64,000 nucleotides of DNA from Thuidium tamariscinum (lineage: Eukaryota; Streptophyta; Bryopsida; Hypnales; Thuidiaceae), in the NCBI GenBank assembly GCA_947034885.2, contig OX344757.2:3968001-4032000 (forward strand), given 5' to 3'. The notes under the pieces were generated by a model, which saw only the letters and a list, made by a program, of their open reading frames with translations, did no database searches and was not told where the DNA came from. Below, piece by piece: positions 49,101 through 59,952 of the stretch (its first letter is position 1; each line of letters opens with the position of its first letter). The position numbers and the translations under genes were made by a program.

Positions 49101-51260
49101 ATGGCTTCCATTCGAGTAGATGGGCATGCTGTTCCTATTGTGTTTTCAGTAGTAGACGGTGGATGTGCTAGAGTTGCCAGCCACCTTCTCCATGTTCGAT
49201 TTAAGTTTGTAGAAAACTCTATATATGTTGAGGAAGAAAAAATGTTGGAATGAGGAGAAGTACATCAGTCTGTCCTTGTTGACATGTCTATAGAAGATGG
49301 AAGACGTTGCTGGCACCTTCCTCTGGGAAACTACAGAGCATATGGGCTTCCATTGTCTGCACTGAGTGCATCTATTGAAATCCTCAGTCGCCAATCAGTT
49401 AATTCCACTGTAGATATGCCTAAACCACCACATGCCGTTGCACTGAGCCCACCTCTTCATGCTCTACCAATGAATGAGATGCATACAGTCCTTCGTAAGG
49501 TGAAAGTAGAGAGATTAGATACTATCATAGAGTTGTCTTCCGATTCCGAAGGAGAGCTTGTAGATTGCAAGTCCAAGAAGCCTCATGCCTCTGTTCCCCT
49601 CGCATCATGCAAGATGGAAAGATTAGAATCATTTTCTGATATTCCATCTAGAAGTCCCTCAACTTCGTCACTACCACTTCTTCTTGTACACCCGTATGGA
49701 GCAGGGAGAGAAAGCATTATGGAATGTTTGAAGAGACTCGCTACAATGCGCCGGTCTCGCAATGAATTGTCGACAATGGATCTAGATACCCTTAAACACC
49801 TTCAAGTTCCATACCTTCCAGCAGTATTTGACGGAGATGTCATCTTTGAACTGCCCCCGTGTCGCTCATCTTCTTCCTCGAGAGGTGCCCGAAACTTGGA
49901 GGGAATGGACAAGCGGTATGACAGACATCCGTGGTGCAAGCTCATGACCACGAACATCTACAACTCTGACAACTTAAAATTCCGTAAGTCGTACTATGTT
50001 GGCCATCTCAGTTGTGAAAATCCGAATTGTGATTATTTAAAGAGAGCTTCTAAGAAAAATGAAATAGATTGGACTGGCTATACTGTGTTTCCTTTTAGTC
50101 CGGGAGAGTGTCCACTAGCAGATTCAACTCTAGTATGCAAAGTCTGCAGAACTTCACCTTCCTATCTTAGTGAATGCAAAGCTAGGATATACTATGCATA
50201 TGTTGATAACCCAGAACTTAGTAGGGCTGCAATTCACTTTGGAAAGCACGAACATCCTGTTACTAAGGGGATGTATAGGGATTCTGCGGAAAAAATTTGC
50301 GGACTCATAGCAGAGCAAGTGGAAAAGACACCCATGGCCACAAACTCTGCTATTGCTTTATCTGCTAGTAAAGAGTTCTTAATGAGCTACTTGTTCCATA
50401 ATGGAGAGGGCGAGAAAAAGATGTTGAGGGAGGAAGAAATGGAGGAGGTCATGGATCGCTTTCAATACCTAAGTAGTCCAAGTATTTGCAATGTTATTTC
50501 TTCTTTCCGTTCTAACAATCGAGGAGGAGTGATTGACAACATTATGACTATGAAGAGAGAGTCCAAGTTCGAATTCATACACGACAGTGTCTTCCCTGGG
50601 CAAGGGAAGGAAAAGGTATACATTTTCAAGATGCTTACTGAAGGCCCAGGGAGTGGGGTGGACCTCGTGAAGCGCATGCAAGAAGGAGGTGATCTTCAGA
50701 ATGCTTGGTTGATGTTTGACCACGTGAAGCGCGTGAAGGACTGGACCACAATGGCTTGCCACGTATATGATACTCAGTACAAAAAGGTGATGACCATTGG
50801 AATATGCGATATGCAATCCGAAGACACCGAGATTCAAGTACAGTTTTGGAGAAGCTTGAATATGGTAATGCATCAACATGGAGTGACTCATCCAAACTTC
50901 AAGGAATTTATGGCGGATAGCGCCATGGCCAATTGGAATGCGGTACGCATTGTGTACGGAAGCGGTTCTGCTAATGTTGCCATGGAGAATCGAGAAAGAA
51001 CATGTTTTCTGCATTGGAGTACCTCTCTCCATAAGCATACATAGAAGTACATCAAAGAAGCATTCCATCAACAACACATTTCATTGTGCAAGCAATACAA
51101 GGACTCAAAGAATATGGACCAAGCAGAGATACGGTACCTAGCCATACGGTCATGGTGGCTATCATCTGGAGCTGCCAATGAAGATGCACTTCATCACTTG
51201 GACCATTGGCTAGCTTTTTGGCATTTTCGTTACCGGCAATGGGGAGGCTTCATGGACATG

Positions 51261-51773
51261 GTATGTTTAATCATTAATTTCAATTTGTATACCAATTTGA
51301 AGTTTGAATTTACATTCTCTAATACAAAGTTCAGTTCAATGTAAAATCTGATTTCTGTTGAAGTGGAAGTGTAATTCTCTTTTCGAGGGTTTTTTTGAAA
51401 TTTTTTTTTAATTTTGTACTTCAAGATATGGAAAATAGGGGGTCCGGGTAATACTAAATGTACATGCCTCGGATCTGACGGTTCTCATCCAAGTATCAGC
51501 ATGACCCCCTCAATTTTATTCCTAACCTCAAAAAATGAACATCAGTAGGTATGCAATTCAAATATATTTGTCTATTTAGACTAGATTTTTTTTGAATTAG
51601 TCTGATTTTTAGTAATTCAATACGGATATATCTTTCTACAATGAGAAGTCCTTGTAAGTCGTAATTACTATTACAATGTGTATTAAATTGTGACCCTAAT
51701 ATTACAATCTAAAAGTTTGTTGTCTTTGGACTATAAATTTCTAACTATTTTGGAAATTTTTGTTCATTTGTAG
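51261..51773 (+). other. Gene A intron (element 2) with palindrome H8
   Basis: Donor ATG/GTATGT and acceptor tttgtag fit, and the flanking codons match those around the element 1 intron (28128-28665), so the intron is ancestral. Inside, at 51438-51509, is a decayed palindrome with GGGGGTCC / GACCCCC ends and a CTCGGATC centre. Confidence 0.8.
51438..51509. repeat. Intronic GGATC palindrome H8 (degenerate)
   Basis: Ends GGGGGTCC and GACCCCC are 72 bp apart, as in H5 and H6, with a partly conserved centre (CCTCGGATCTGACGG). It belongs to the same family as H2-H7 but lies in the transposase intron instead of the cargo gene. Confidence 0.7.
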
Positions 51774-53474
51774 AAGTTGAATCTTGAAGAGATGTTGGAC
51801 TTACCATCGTGTAATCTATCTAAAACGGTGCATAATAAGTGGCTACAAATGTCTGGAAAGCGAGGGAACAACTTGTTCGATGCAACATGTGATGACAGTA
51901 TCCGTACTTGGATGCAAATGACAAACTATCGTGCCTATTTGAGAGGTCATGCATCAGGATCAGGGCCATCTAAGGGTGAGTTGAAGCTCAGAGCTGCTAG
52001 GAGTGGGGATCCCAAAAAAATAGCAGATACTTTGAATGAATTGCCTGGTTCAGAAGGTGTTGGAACTAGAGTACCGCACTTAGAGGGAGAAGAAATATTT
52101 GGGAGTATAAAGAGGAAGTTGGATGTGCCCATCGGCGATGCAGGAGATTCATATAGACCGGACAAAGTGAACTTTTCTCAACCTCGTGTTCGAACAAGGT
52201 CCACAACAACTTCTTCACCTTCTTTGCAAAATAAGGGTAAAGAATTAGAAGATTCTACTGTAGGACATGTTACGATTGCATTTGAAAGTGACTGCGACAT
52301 ATCTAAATGGCACATAGCAAGGATTAGCCACAAATCCAACGCAAGATGTCAAGCTCAACAACAGAGATCTAGCATAAAGTGCACGTCAAAAATTGCAAGA
52401 GGAAAAAAGGGAACTCCAGCTCCTACCTATCGTGGACGAAAAGAGGAATATGGCAGTAAACAAGAGGTTGTGGCAAATTTCTGGTTCTGTTGAGACGACA
52501 TTGTACGATGTGTAAAAGGTACAAAGCGGAAGTGGGTAATTGATTGGCCATAGGTCCTGGAGGTATGGCCTGTTCTGAGTGGAACCAATCTCAACCGTGA
52601 AGAGACATTACTCTTGCAGCATGCAGGATTCCACCTCCAAGTACGCCCAACATTATCACCACGGCGATTATTCAGCATGTCAAAGATTTTCACCACTGTT
52701 TTGTATGACAAACCTTCACCAAAGAACCCGGACACGTATCCTACAATCAGGAATAATCGAACCATTCGAAGGACGGTAAATGTACCAACTACAGAACAAC
52801 GGAATAAATGGGAAAGTGCAGGGAATGTCAAAGGACAAATTTTGGAGGTCACATTACTCCCTTTTCCTGGACTTGGTGCAATTGTGTTACTTGAGACAGG
52901 GTCAGATTCTAACAGAAATGCATATCAAGTTACACTAGGAATGTTCCCAACGTGCACATGTCCAGATTTTGTGAATATGGCTGTTTCAGCTATTGGTGGT
53001 CGTCAACATTACGTGAATTGCAAGCACTTGTACTATTTGTATAGGTACTTTTGCAAGATGGATGTCCACGAAGACAAATTCATTCATCCACCAAGTTATA
53101 GCTTCAATGAGTTGAAGCTACTACTACTCCGAGCGAGAATTATTGCAGTTCCAGAATAGGCATGGCTAGATATGTTGGTGTATTTGAATTGCACTTATAA
53201 ATATATATTATGATTGCCATTTCAAGTGAATTTTCTCGTATTACAGAAGTATTGAAAACTATTAATGTATTCACAAAGTGTAACAGAATGTTTCATCAAA
53301 AAAATTTATTGAATTAAATTGAGATGCATGAATACAACATTTTTTCTTATAAATCCTTTGCTAGTTTTGTGGATAATGGACAAACTACATGCTGAAAATT
53401 TTCCCTTAAACCTTGAAAAGCCTCACCCTTTAGCGAATAAAAGTTCAATTCAAAAATATAACATTTCACCTAAA

Positions 53475-53674
53475 CCACGGTTATAGGTGACACGGTCACA
53501 GGTCATATTTTCACTATTTTCCGTAAAAAAAATCAACTTTTCAACCAAAAAAATAGGAAAAAAAAAAATTTCAAAAAATTTTCAATTTTTTTGGTTTCCA
53601 GGCTCACAAGCTCACAGGCTCCACACTCACAGCTCACAGGCTCACCACTCCAAGCTCGCACACTAGCGTCGTTG
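53475..53674 (-). repeat. Element 2 right terminal repeat (A side)
   Basis: Read inward from 53674: CAACGACGCTAGTGTGCGAGC, then repeated GTGAGCCTGTGAGC motifs, a T/A-rich tract, 'gacctgtgaccgtg' and 'acctataaccgtgg'. It matches the left end of element 1 in order and spacing style. Confidence 0.85.
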
Positions 53675-53684
53675 ATACACATTT
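53675..53684. repeat. Right 10-bp target-site duplication of MULE element 2
   Basis: ATACACATTT, identical to 37719-37728, directly abuts the CGTCGTTG end of the element. Confidence 0.92.
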
Positions 53685-54467
53685 CTGTACTACAATGCAA
53701 ATTTTCAATATTTGAGTCATCTAAAGTTGTAATCTTGTAATACAAAGCTAATTACACCTATTGACTTTATCCTCAGTATGAAATACAACACTTCACATGA
53801 ATAGTCACTTCCAAAAGGTTAAACCTAAGATTTACATATTAATCTTGCCCATCTACATTTGGCCTATCTTAATTATTAATGTTTGATGCTAATTATAATC
53901 AATTGAATAGATCACTTAATAACCATACTAATTCCTTAGTCATATTCAAAATGGAGAAAACATCTACTTATCTTTATGTGTCACCATCAATTCCCAACAC
54001 CTCCAAGTTTGCCTTCATTTTCATTTGTAGTGAAATGATATTTTATAAGTCTATGGCGCCAATACACTAAACACACAAGAAGTTCAATCAATACTAATCC
54101 ATTATTTGAAGAGAACCTGGGGAGATCACTCCATGTAATTTTAAGTATACACCTGAGTTCAGAGGATATATGACATGGGGCTATTTACCTTTATTTTAGT
54201 AATTAAGAGGATCTTATTTTTACATATAAAGATATTTAGGTCATATTTTTAATACCCTATCATTATTTATAAATTCAGTCATATGGTTTTTATACTTAGG
54301 CTATCTTGTATACAAAACTTACATGTCTAATTTTTTCATACCTATATACAATACACACCATTAAACTAGTGTCTTACATATACACTTTTTTTTAATACAT
54401 GCTCTACTTGTATTGTAGTACAATTTCAAATGACAAATCAAAATGTGAAATGTAACATTAGTTTTAA

Positions 54468-55412
54468 CCCCTAAAGCCCTAAACTGCGTTTTTTGAGAAC
54501 ATAAAGTTTTTGGGCAAATCACTACAGATGGAGTTTCTATTTTTTTCTTTGAAATTTTGATACAAAATCTTCCCAAGGAGTAGCTTTGAGGCTCAACAAT
54601 TTTCATAACTTTTGACCACACGGTTAAAAAGTTATGGTAGGATATGTTGTTTTCTATACTCGGCGGGTAGCCTAGGCAGATAAAAAAACTTCGTCAGAAA
54701 TTACTTTTTAACAAAATAAAAATTTGAAATTAGTTTATTAGATTTTTATCTAAAAGTAAAGCTTTGAATCAATCCATTCCAATCAATGAGTCAAAAGTTA
54801 TGAAGATTTTGAGTTTGGGGTAGTTTGCGGCCAGTTACAAAATCTCTACAGTACAAAAAAAGTTTGAAATTCTTCATTTAATTCAATTTTTCATATTTTT
54901 GGAAAAAAAGAAAAGAAAAGGTGTAGATTGATTATTACAACATTTTAACCATTGGGATTGAAAATTTTCAATTCCATGAATAAAATGTTTACAATTTAGT
55001 GTTTTGGCTCATTTTTTACTTCTTTCTACTTACTTATTTTTTCCTATATGTTATACAATTCCAAATGGTTTGAAATTGTTTTGGAAATGTAGCCAACTTG
55101 CATTGAAGTATGAATTCAAAGAGTAACTACCATTTTGAATTTTTTTTCACACAAATGTGACCTTGTGAAGTGCAGCTACCCAGATTTTCGCTGGAATAAA
55201 AAAAACAATTTTTGTCAATTCAAATGCTTATATCTTGCAATCTACATAGTGGAAATTTCTGAAATTTTTTCCACATATTTGCAAACTACCTTACTACAAG
55301 ATCCTATGGTTATATGAGTCAAAAATGTGTTTTAAAAAAAAAATTGCACTTGTATTAGAAATGGCAGTTTTAGAGCATTTTTGGTGAAAACATAGTCAAA
55401 AATCTTTAGGGG
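54468..55412. mobile_element. PiggyBac-like non-autonomous element
   Basis: 945 bp between TTAA sites (54464-54467 and 55413-55416). Ends CCCCTAAAG and CTTTAGGGG are perfect inverted copies. It shares end design with 15020-16232. No transposase frame. Confidence 0.75.
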
Positions 55413-55811
55413 TTAAATATTTCTAAATTCTATGCCATGTATTCTAAACAACCTAATATGGTGAATAACAAACAACACCATGAAAACAGTAAACATAGTT
55501 ATGATGTTCAAACTAAGAAAAACACCAATAATAGCAATATAACATGAACAACATGGGAAATTGATACTTTAAAAGCAGTGTAGCTTAATACAAGAATATG
55601 ACCTCTATTGTAACATAGAGACCATATACTTTATCTACATATATGCATTTGCAATGGTTTTGAGTTTAAAATCAAAAAATAAAAGAGTATTTACAAAACA
55701 CGAGTAAAAAGAAGATAATTCTAAACATTTACAACTACATGTACAAGTAGTTGAGGCAAATCTAGAGTTTATAGTGTCAAAGTATGGAAAAGATTTTATG
55801 CAATAGTTGTA

Positions 55812-56010
55812 AATCAACAATTGTCGTAGATAAGTAAGTTCATAAAAAAATAGCACTGCCAAGGCTCTAATCCATAGATCAACAATTATTGTAGATAAGT
55901 AGCTTCACCAAAAATAACACCTCCAAGGTTCCAATTTATAGATTAGCAATTGTTGTAGATAAGTAGTTCTACCAAAAATAGCACCTCCAAGGCTCTAATT
56001 TATAGATCAA
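55812..56010. repeat. Tandem repeat, about 63 bp x 3
   Basis: Three units starting near 55817, 55880 and 55944, each with 'caattgttgtagataagtag', 'aaaaatagcacctccaaggc' and 'taatttatagat' phrases. Noncoding. Confidence 0.8.
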
Positions 56011-57068
56011 TAGCTTAAGCAATCACCTTGCAATCCAAATTCATAAACCACAAAAGGGAATTGGAAAAATCACAACAAACTCTATCCACCTTATACAGAA
56101 ATACATCAAACTAAGGTGCAAGACAACAAGTGCAAGGTTTGTTAGTAATCCTAATTGCATGGAAGTGATGGTACCTAAATTCTACAACAATTTCTTAACG
56201 GGTACTTCATGTGAACACAAATCCCCATAGTACAATAAATTTACAGCACAATTTTTTTGTCTTGGAATAGTAGAATCTTAAATGTTGTCATATAATTGGC
56301 ATAATTATGGAAAGATTTGTACGTACATACTAGATTGTGTAGGTTTTATCATTCACTTAATTAAATTTGTCTACATTTATATTCATTGTACTACAAAATA
56401 TTTATACCGATCCTATTTGTAAAAGCTAACTTATTAATAAAAATTCCTACTAAATGGTGTTTTTATATAGACTAATTTATATATAATAGGATATATGGCA
56501 TTTCAAGGACCCTATAGTAGCCATACATATTATGTAAAATTTATCCCCTTTGAATTAAATGGACCCTATCTTTGAATTCACGTAGTTTTCTAAAAATCGT
56601 AAATAATCTCCCCGGGGAAGAGGATTGGAAAAGATATTTTTATCTAGGTAAAAGTTTCAATTTCAATTTCAATATAAAATTGAAAAGATATTCTTAAGTT
56701 CAATCCCTTGGATTAGATATCATATCCAGAAAAATGTGAGATGTATAGAACATCAAAACAAGCTAGGGAACAATTGTATTCAAGTGTACTGCATTCATCA
56801 ATCCACAAATTAGTTATAGATGGGTTACTTCAAATGAAACACAAGATCTTTAGTATTTGAAATAACAACATTTCAAATATGCACTATTCTAAAAATTGAA
56901 CACTCAATTCAATACATAGCAAACTATTAGGAGTTCAATATCTACAAAACAAGTAACAAAACAATGACACTAATAGTTAGTAAAACTTGGTTCTAGTATT
57001 TTAGAAATATTAAATATTTTATTATTCATAATAATCAATTCAAAAAAGAGGCAATGAATAGAACCTGA

Positions 57069-57139
57069 TATATATAGAAGAATGCCCCAAACTACTTTCT
57101 TCCATTCGTTTGCAAGTTTGGGGCATTCTTCTATGTATA
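57069..57139. repeat. Short inverted repeat, 25-bp arms
   Basis: 'tagaagaatgccccaaact' and its reverse complement face each other across about 21 bp. A partial third copy of the arm (57138-57153) follows directly. The stem-loop size would fit a small-RNA precursor, but that is speculation. Confidence 0.65.
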
Positions 57140-57587
57140 TAGAAGAATGCCAAATCATATTCAACAATAAAAAAGACTAGGAAATAATGACTAGGTGGAG
57201 TAGAAAAATTAGCAATAAATATTGGCTACTCAAATGTACAATGTATATAGACACATGTTATATATAATTAACTTACACTTTAAATATTCATAGGAAGTAC
57301 ATTTATATATTAAAACTTTGCAATAAGTAAATGAGGCCTTCACAAAATACTTTATAAATTCCATAATAACATGGGCTAAAAATTTACTAACTAAAATCTA
57401 AAGTTTAAGTATTGTTGTAAGCAATACAACTATTAAGGTTTAAAATTGACCAATCAAATCAGCCATAGATTCAGTCAATCTATTAATTATACAAATTTGC
57501 TTCATATTATTGACCTCTTTCAATGCTATACATTCCCAACTTGCCATCATCCTACAATCTTTCATTGTTTTTGTGCCTCAAGGTTAC

Positions 57588-59952
57588 TACACTAAAAAGG
57601 ATATTTAGTATTGGATGGCATTTACTGTTTTTACCCCCTTATATGACGGAACACTAAATCTCAAGTTACTAAAATTAGTGTGGTATTAGACTTAATTGCG
57701 CCGCCTTTCCCTTCCCTTCCCATGCGTCCTCTCCTTTCTTGGCCTTCCGGCTTCGTTTGCCTTCCCTTTTGTGTGGTCCCTACATCATTTCCTACGTCCT
57801 GCTTGTTTTTTCTTCTTGTTCATTCACTTCTACAATTTTGCAAATGACAAAATTTTTTTTTTGGGGGGGGGTATATTCACCGGGAGCCACGTTTGAATCT
57901 CCCCTCCGCTCCTTCCGGCCACAATTCCCACCCGATCTGGCCATTGTTCCACCTGTTGTCTACTCCGACTTACTATCGGCTTGCCTCTGATCTGCTCGAC
58001 GTTTTCATCCGCTTGTAGGTTTGTTCCTAATCCTAGTCTGTCGAGGTGTCGACGTTTTTATTTTTATTTTTTTCTTGTTTTCCTAATCTCCTCTCCTGAA
58101 CTCTTATTTGGCAATTTAGGAAATTCAACAATATGGTTGCCCTCCCACTTAGAGATTCTCCTTGTTGCTTGCAACAAATTTCCACCATTGTTGTTCGCAA
58201 ACATATAATCACTTGGATGGTTCAAGATGAAATTGCCAATGGCATCCGTAGGCTCTACATCTGCACGATCAATGCATTTTCAGAGCATTTTTGTGCTCAA
58301 AGGAGTGTCAACCTTGTGCGGGCTTCTTGTTGGTGGGCTCAACATCAACAATTTTACAATGAAAAAGAAGCAGATGTACTATCTCTGCCAATTTTTTGTA
58401 ATATGAGCTAAATGGGTAGGCAAAAACAACTCTGTACAAGAGCATGTCCAGGTCGTAGTGCTAAGTGATCTGAATGGGTACTTTGGATCTACACTAAAAT
58501 CCTCGATGCATTTGATCGATTTAGAGAAGCTAGAGTGAAATTCTCATCGAAATTGCTCATTGAGTTGGCTATATCCATCTTATTAGATCCTACCTCTCCA
58601 TATATAGTCCAATCTCATGATTTCAAGGACAATGTCCTACTCCCGTCAAAATTGACCCCAGGTTGGGTTCAATAGTTAATGCATGTACACAACATTGTCT
58701 TGTTGTCACAACGGAGATGCTTATTTTGTAGTCCTAAGAAGGAATTAGAAATCAAAATGGCAGTAGCTTACCATCTAGGTGTACTGCAGAAGGGGTTCCA
58801 AATGGGTGTTTTTGATGAGAATCTCATGGAAAATATTGACAAAATTCATTTTATTGTAAATTTAGACAATGGCTGAACGTTGGGATTTAGGGGGGATACA
58901 AATGTCAAGTATGCCAAAGTGGTTTCTAGTAGAGATTTTATGACCATGGTCATTAGAATCTCTGAGGGGCGTTGATCAATGATTGAAGCTTCCATGTTGA
59001 TTTTTACCAATTTCAGCACCAGTTACCCTATTTGGGGCCTAGAAGACAATATTCCAGAGGTATATTACAGATCTCGACCTAAAGGTGGATGGACCAAGCT
59101 CTTTTTGTTGAATTCCTTACTGAACCCTGAGCCTTCCAAGCCGATATTTACGACCACACAAAAGTCATTTGGGTTGACAATTGTACCGGCCATAATATAA
59201 CCTCAAGGTTAACGGTTGTTTTGAAAAAAAAACAAGCCAATATTAGGTATTTACCACCATGTTCTACACATTTGTATCAATCAGCAGACACATTTATCAT
59301 CTCAAAAGTTAAGGATGCTTGGACAAAAGATAAGAAGCAAATAAGGTTGAGCTCATTGCAACCAGTGCTTGGCAAAATACTCCTTGAGCTAATGGGCAGT
59401 GGTCAGGAAAACTTACAAACCCAAGAAAAAGTTTTTTCCTATAGTTGGCTGCAAATAGCATTGAAGATGTGAATAGAAAAGTAGATTATGATAATATGTC
59501 ATATGCTAGGAAACCTATGATTAGATCAAATATGGCTTGAGTGTTGATGGCACTTGGAGTGTCAATCAATTTTTTCTACATTTACAAGAAATTATAGCCA
59601 AGCATGAATAATTCTTCCAAGGCCAACAAGTTCCAACCCAAGTATGAAATCTAAATTTTTTTATATCTATATGTTCATTTCTTTTTCCTTATTTGATGTT
59701 CAAAGACTTCCTTCATTATAAATGTTTTCCACATTTTCTACTCCTTCTATCATTTTCCTTGTCTTCAATCTTTTCCTTTGCAAATTCATTTTTTTAATAT
59801 GTTCTAACACTAAATGTAAACCTCTCTCAAATTTCAGAGTACTTTTAGTGTTAAAAATGAAATTTAATATTATTTACTTTAGTAGGATTAATGATATTTA
59901 GTATTATGGTTCGTAAATAGTGTTGCTAACACTAAATATTATTTTTAGTGTA
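57588..59952 (+). mobile_element. Pogo/mariner-like element with TA target sites
   Basis: The element proper is 57590-59950 (2361 bp). Ends CACTAAAAAGGATATTTAGT and its inverted counterpart CACTAAAAATAATATTTAGT are flanked by TA (57588-57589 and 59951-59952), the target site of the Tc1/mariner superfamily. Inside is a decayed DDE transposase of the pogo/Tigger kind. The GC-rich part at 57690-58130 is likely its 5' region. Confidence 0.85.
58133..59660 (+). pseudogene. Decayed pogo-like (DDE_1-type) transposase
   Basis: Translation keeps a helix-turn-helix-like N-terminal part (VRKHIITWMVQDEIANGIRR) and then DDE-domain blocks: FIVNLDNG, TLGFRGDTNVKYAKVVSS, SMIEASMLIFTN, YPIWGLEDNIP, and in another frame LPPCSTHLYQSADTFIISKV and later GKLTNPRK-like sequence. 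These match the order of DDE superfamily endonuclease domains in pogo-like transposases. The stops after NLDNG and in ISEGR/SMIEA are both TGA where Arg (CGA) is expected, and there is at least one frameshift before the LPPCSTHL block. Not functional. Confidence 0.78.

Larger units (their letters stand above)
49101..53159 (+). pseudogene. Gene A of element 2: MULE-type transposase with zinc cluster, DDE-like core and SWIM finger
   Basis: Two exons, 49101-51260 and 51774-53159, both in phase 0, give 1182 codons. Start MASIRVDGHA matches MACLRVDGNE of element 1. Features in order: SUMO-interaction-like TIIELSSDSEGE (about residue 142); a Cys/His cluster (CENPNCDYL...CKVC...HFGKHEHP, about 305-382) like the WRKY-GCM1-type finger of MULE transposases; a DDE-like core (ACHVYDTQ near 555, FMADSAMANW near 605, CFLHW near 636); and a SWIM zinc finger (CTCPDF 1114, CKH 1136-1138) typical of MULE transposases. 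Four in-frame stops: TGA 49251, TAG 51042, TGA 52491, TAG 52551. The two TAGs align with CAA (Gln) codons in element 1. It encodes the presumed mobilising enzyme, inactive here unless stops are bypassed. Confidence 0.87.
37729..53674 (+). mobile_element. MULE-like element 2 (15.9 kb) carrying a ParB-methyltransferase gene
   Basis: A 15,946-bp element bounded by a perfect 10-bp duplication. The left end starts CAGGGTTGCTAG (B-side type); the right end, read inward, starts CAACGACGCTAG (A-side type). These match the corresponding ends of element 1. Contents from left: terminal repeat, 50-bp minisatellite, a 12-exon ParB-methyltransferase pseudogene on the minus strand (39189-46238), a G-box array with TATA box, gene B on the minus strand (48068-48346), the gene A transposase on the plus strand (49101-53159), terminal repeat. 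The cargo gene lies wholly inside the termini and duplication, so it moved with the element. All major genes are interrupted by stops, so this copy is not autonomous. Confidence 0.9.
55420..57580. other. AT-rich intergenic DNA, no gene seen
   Basis: Contains a short tandem repeat (55812-56010) and an inverted repeat (57069-57139), listed separately. No coding gene or RNA gene recognised. Confidence 0.6.

Noticed and set aside
39189-53159. Reassigned genetic code in which TAG means Gln, because many TAGs sit at Gln positions.
   Set aside because: SRP68 in the same window uses CAA and CAG for Gln with no in-frame TAG over 606 residues, and stops in the elements also include TGA at Arg or Trp positions. 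C-to-T decay explains all.
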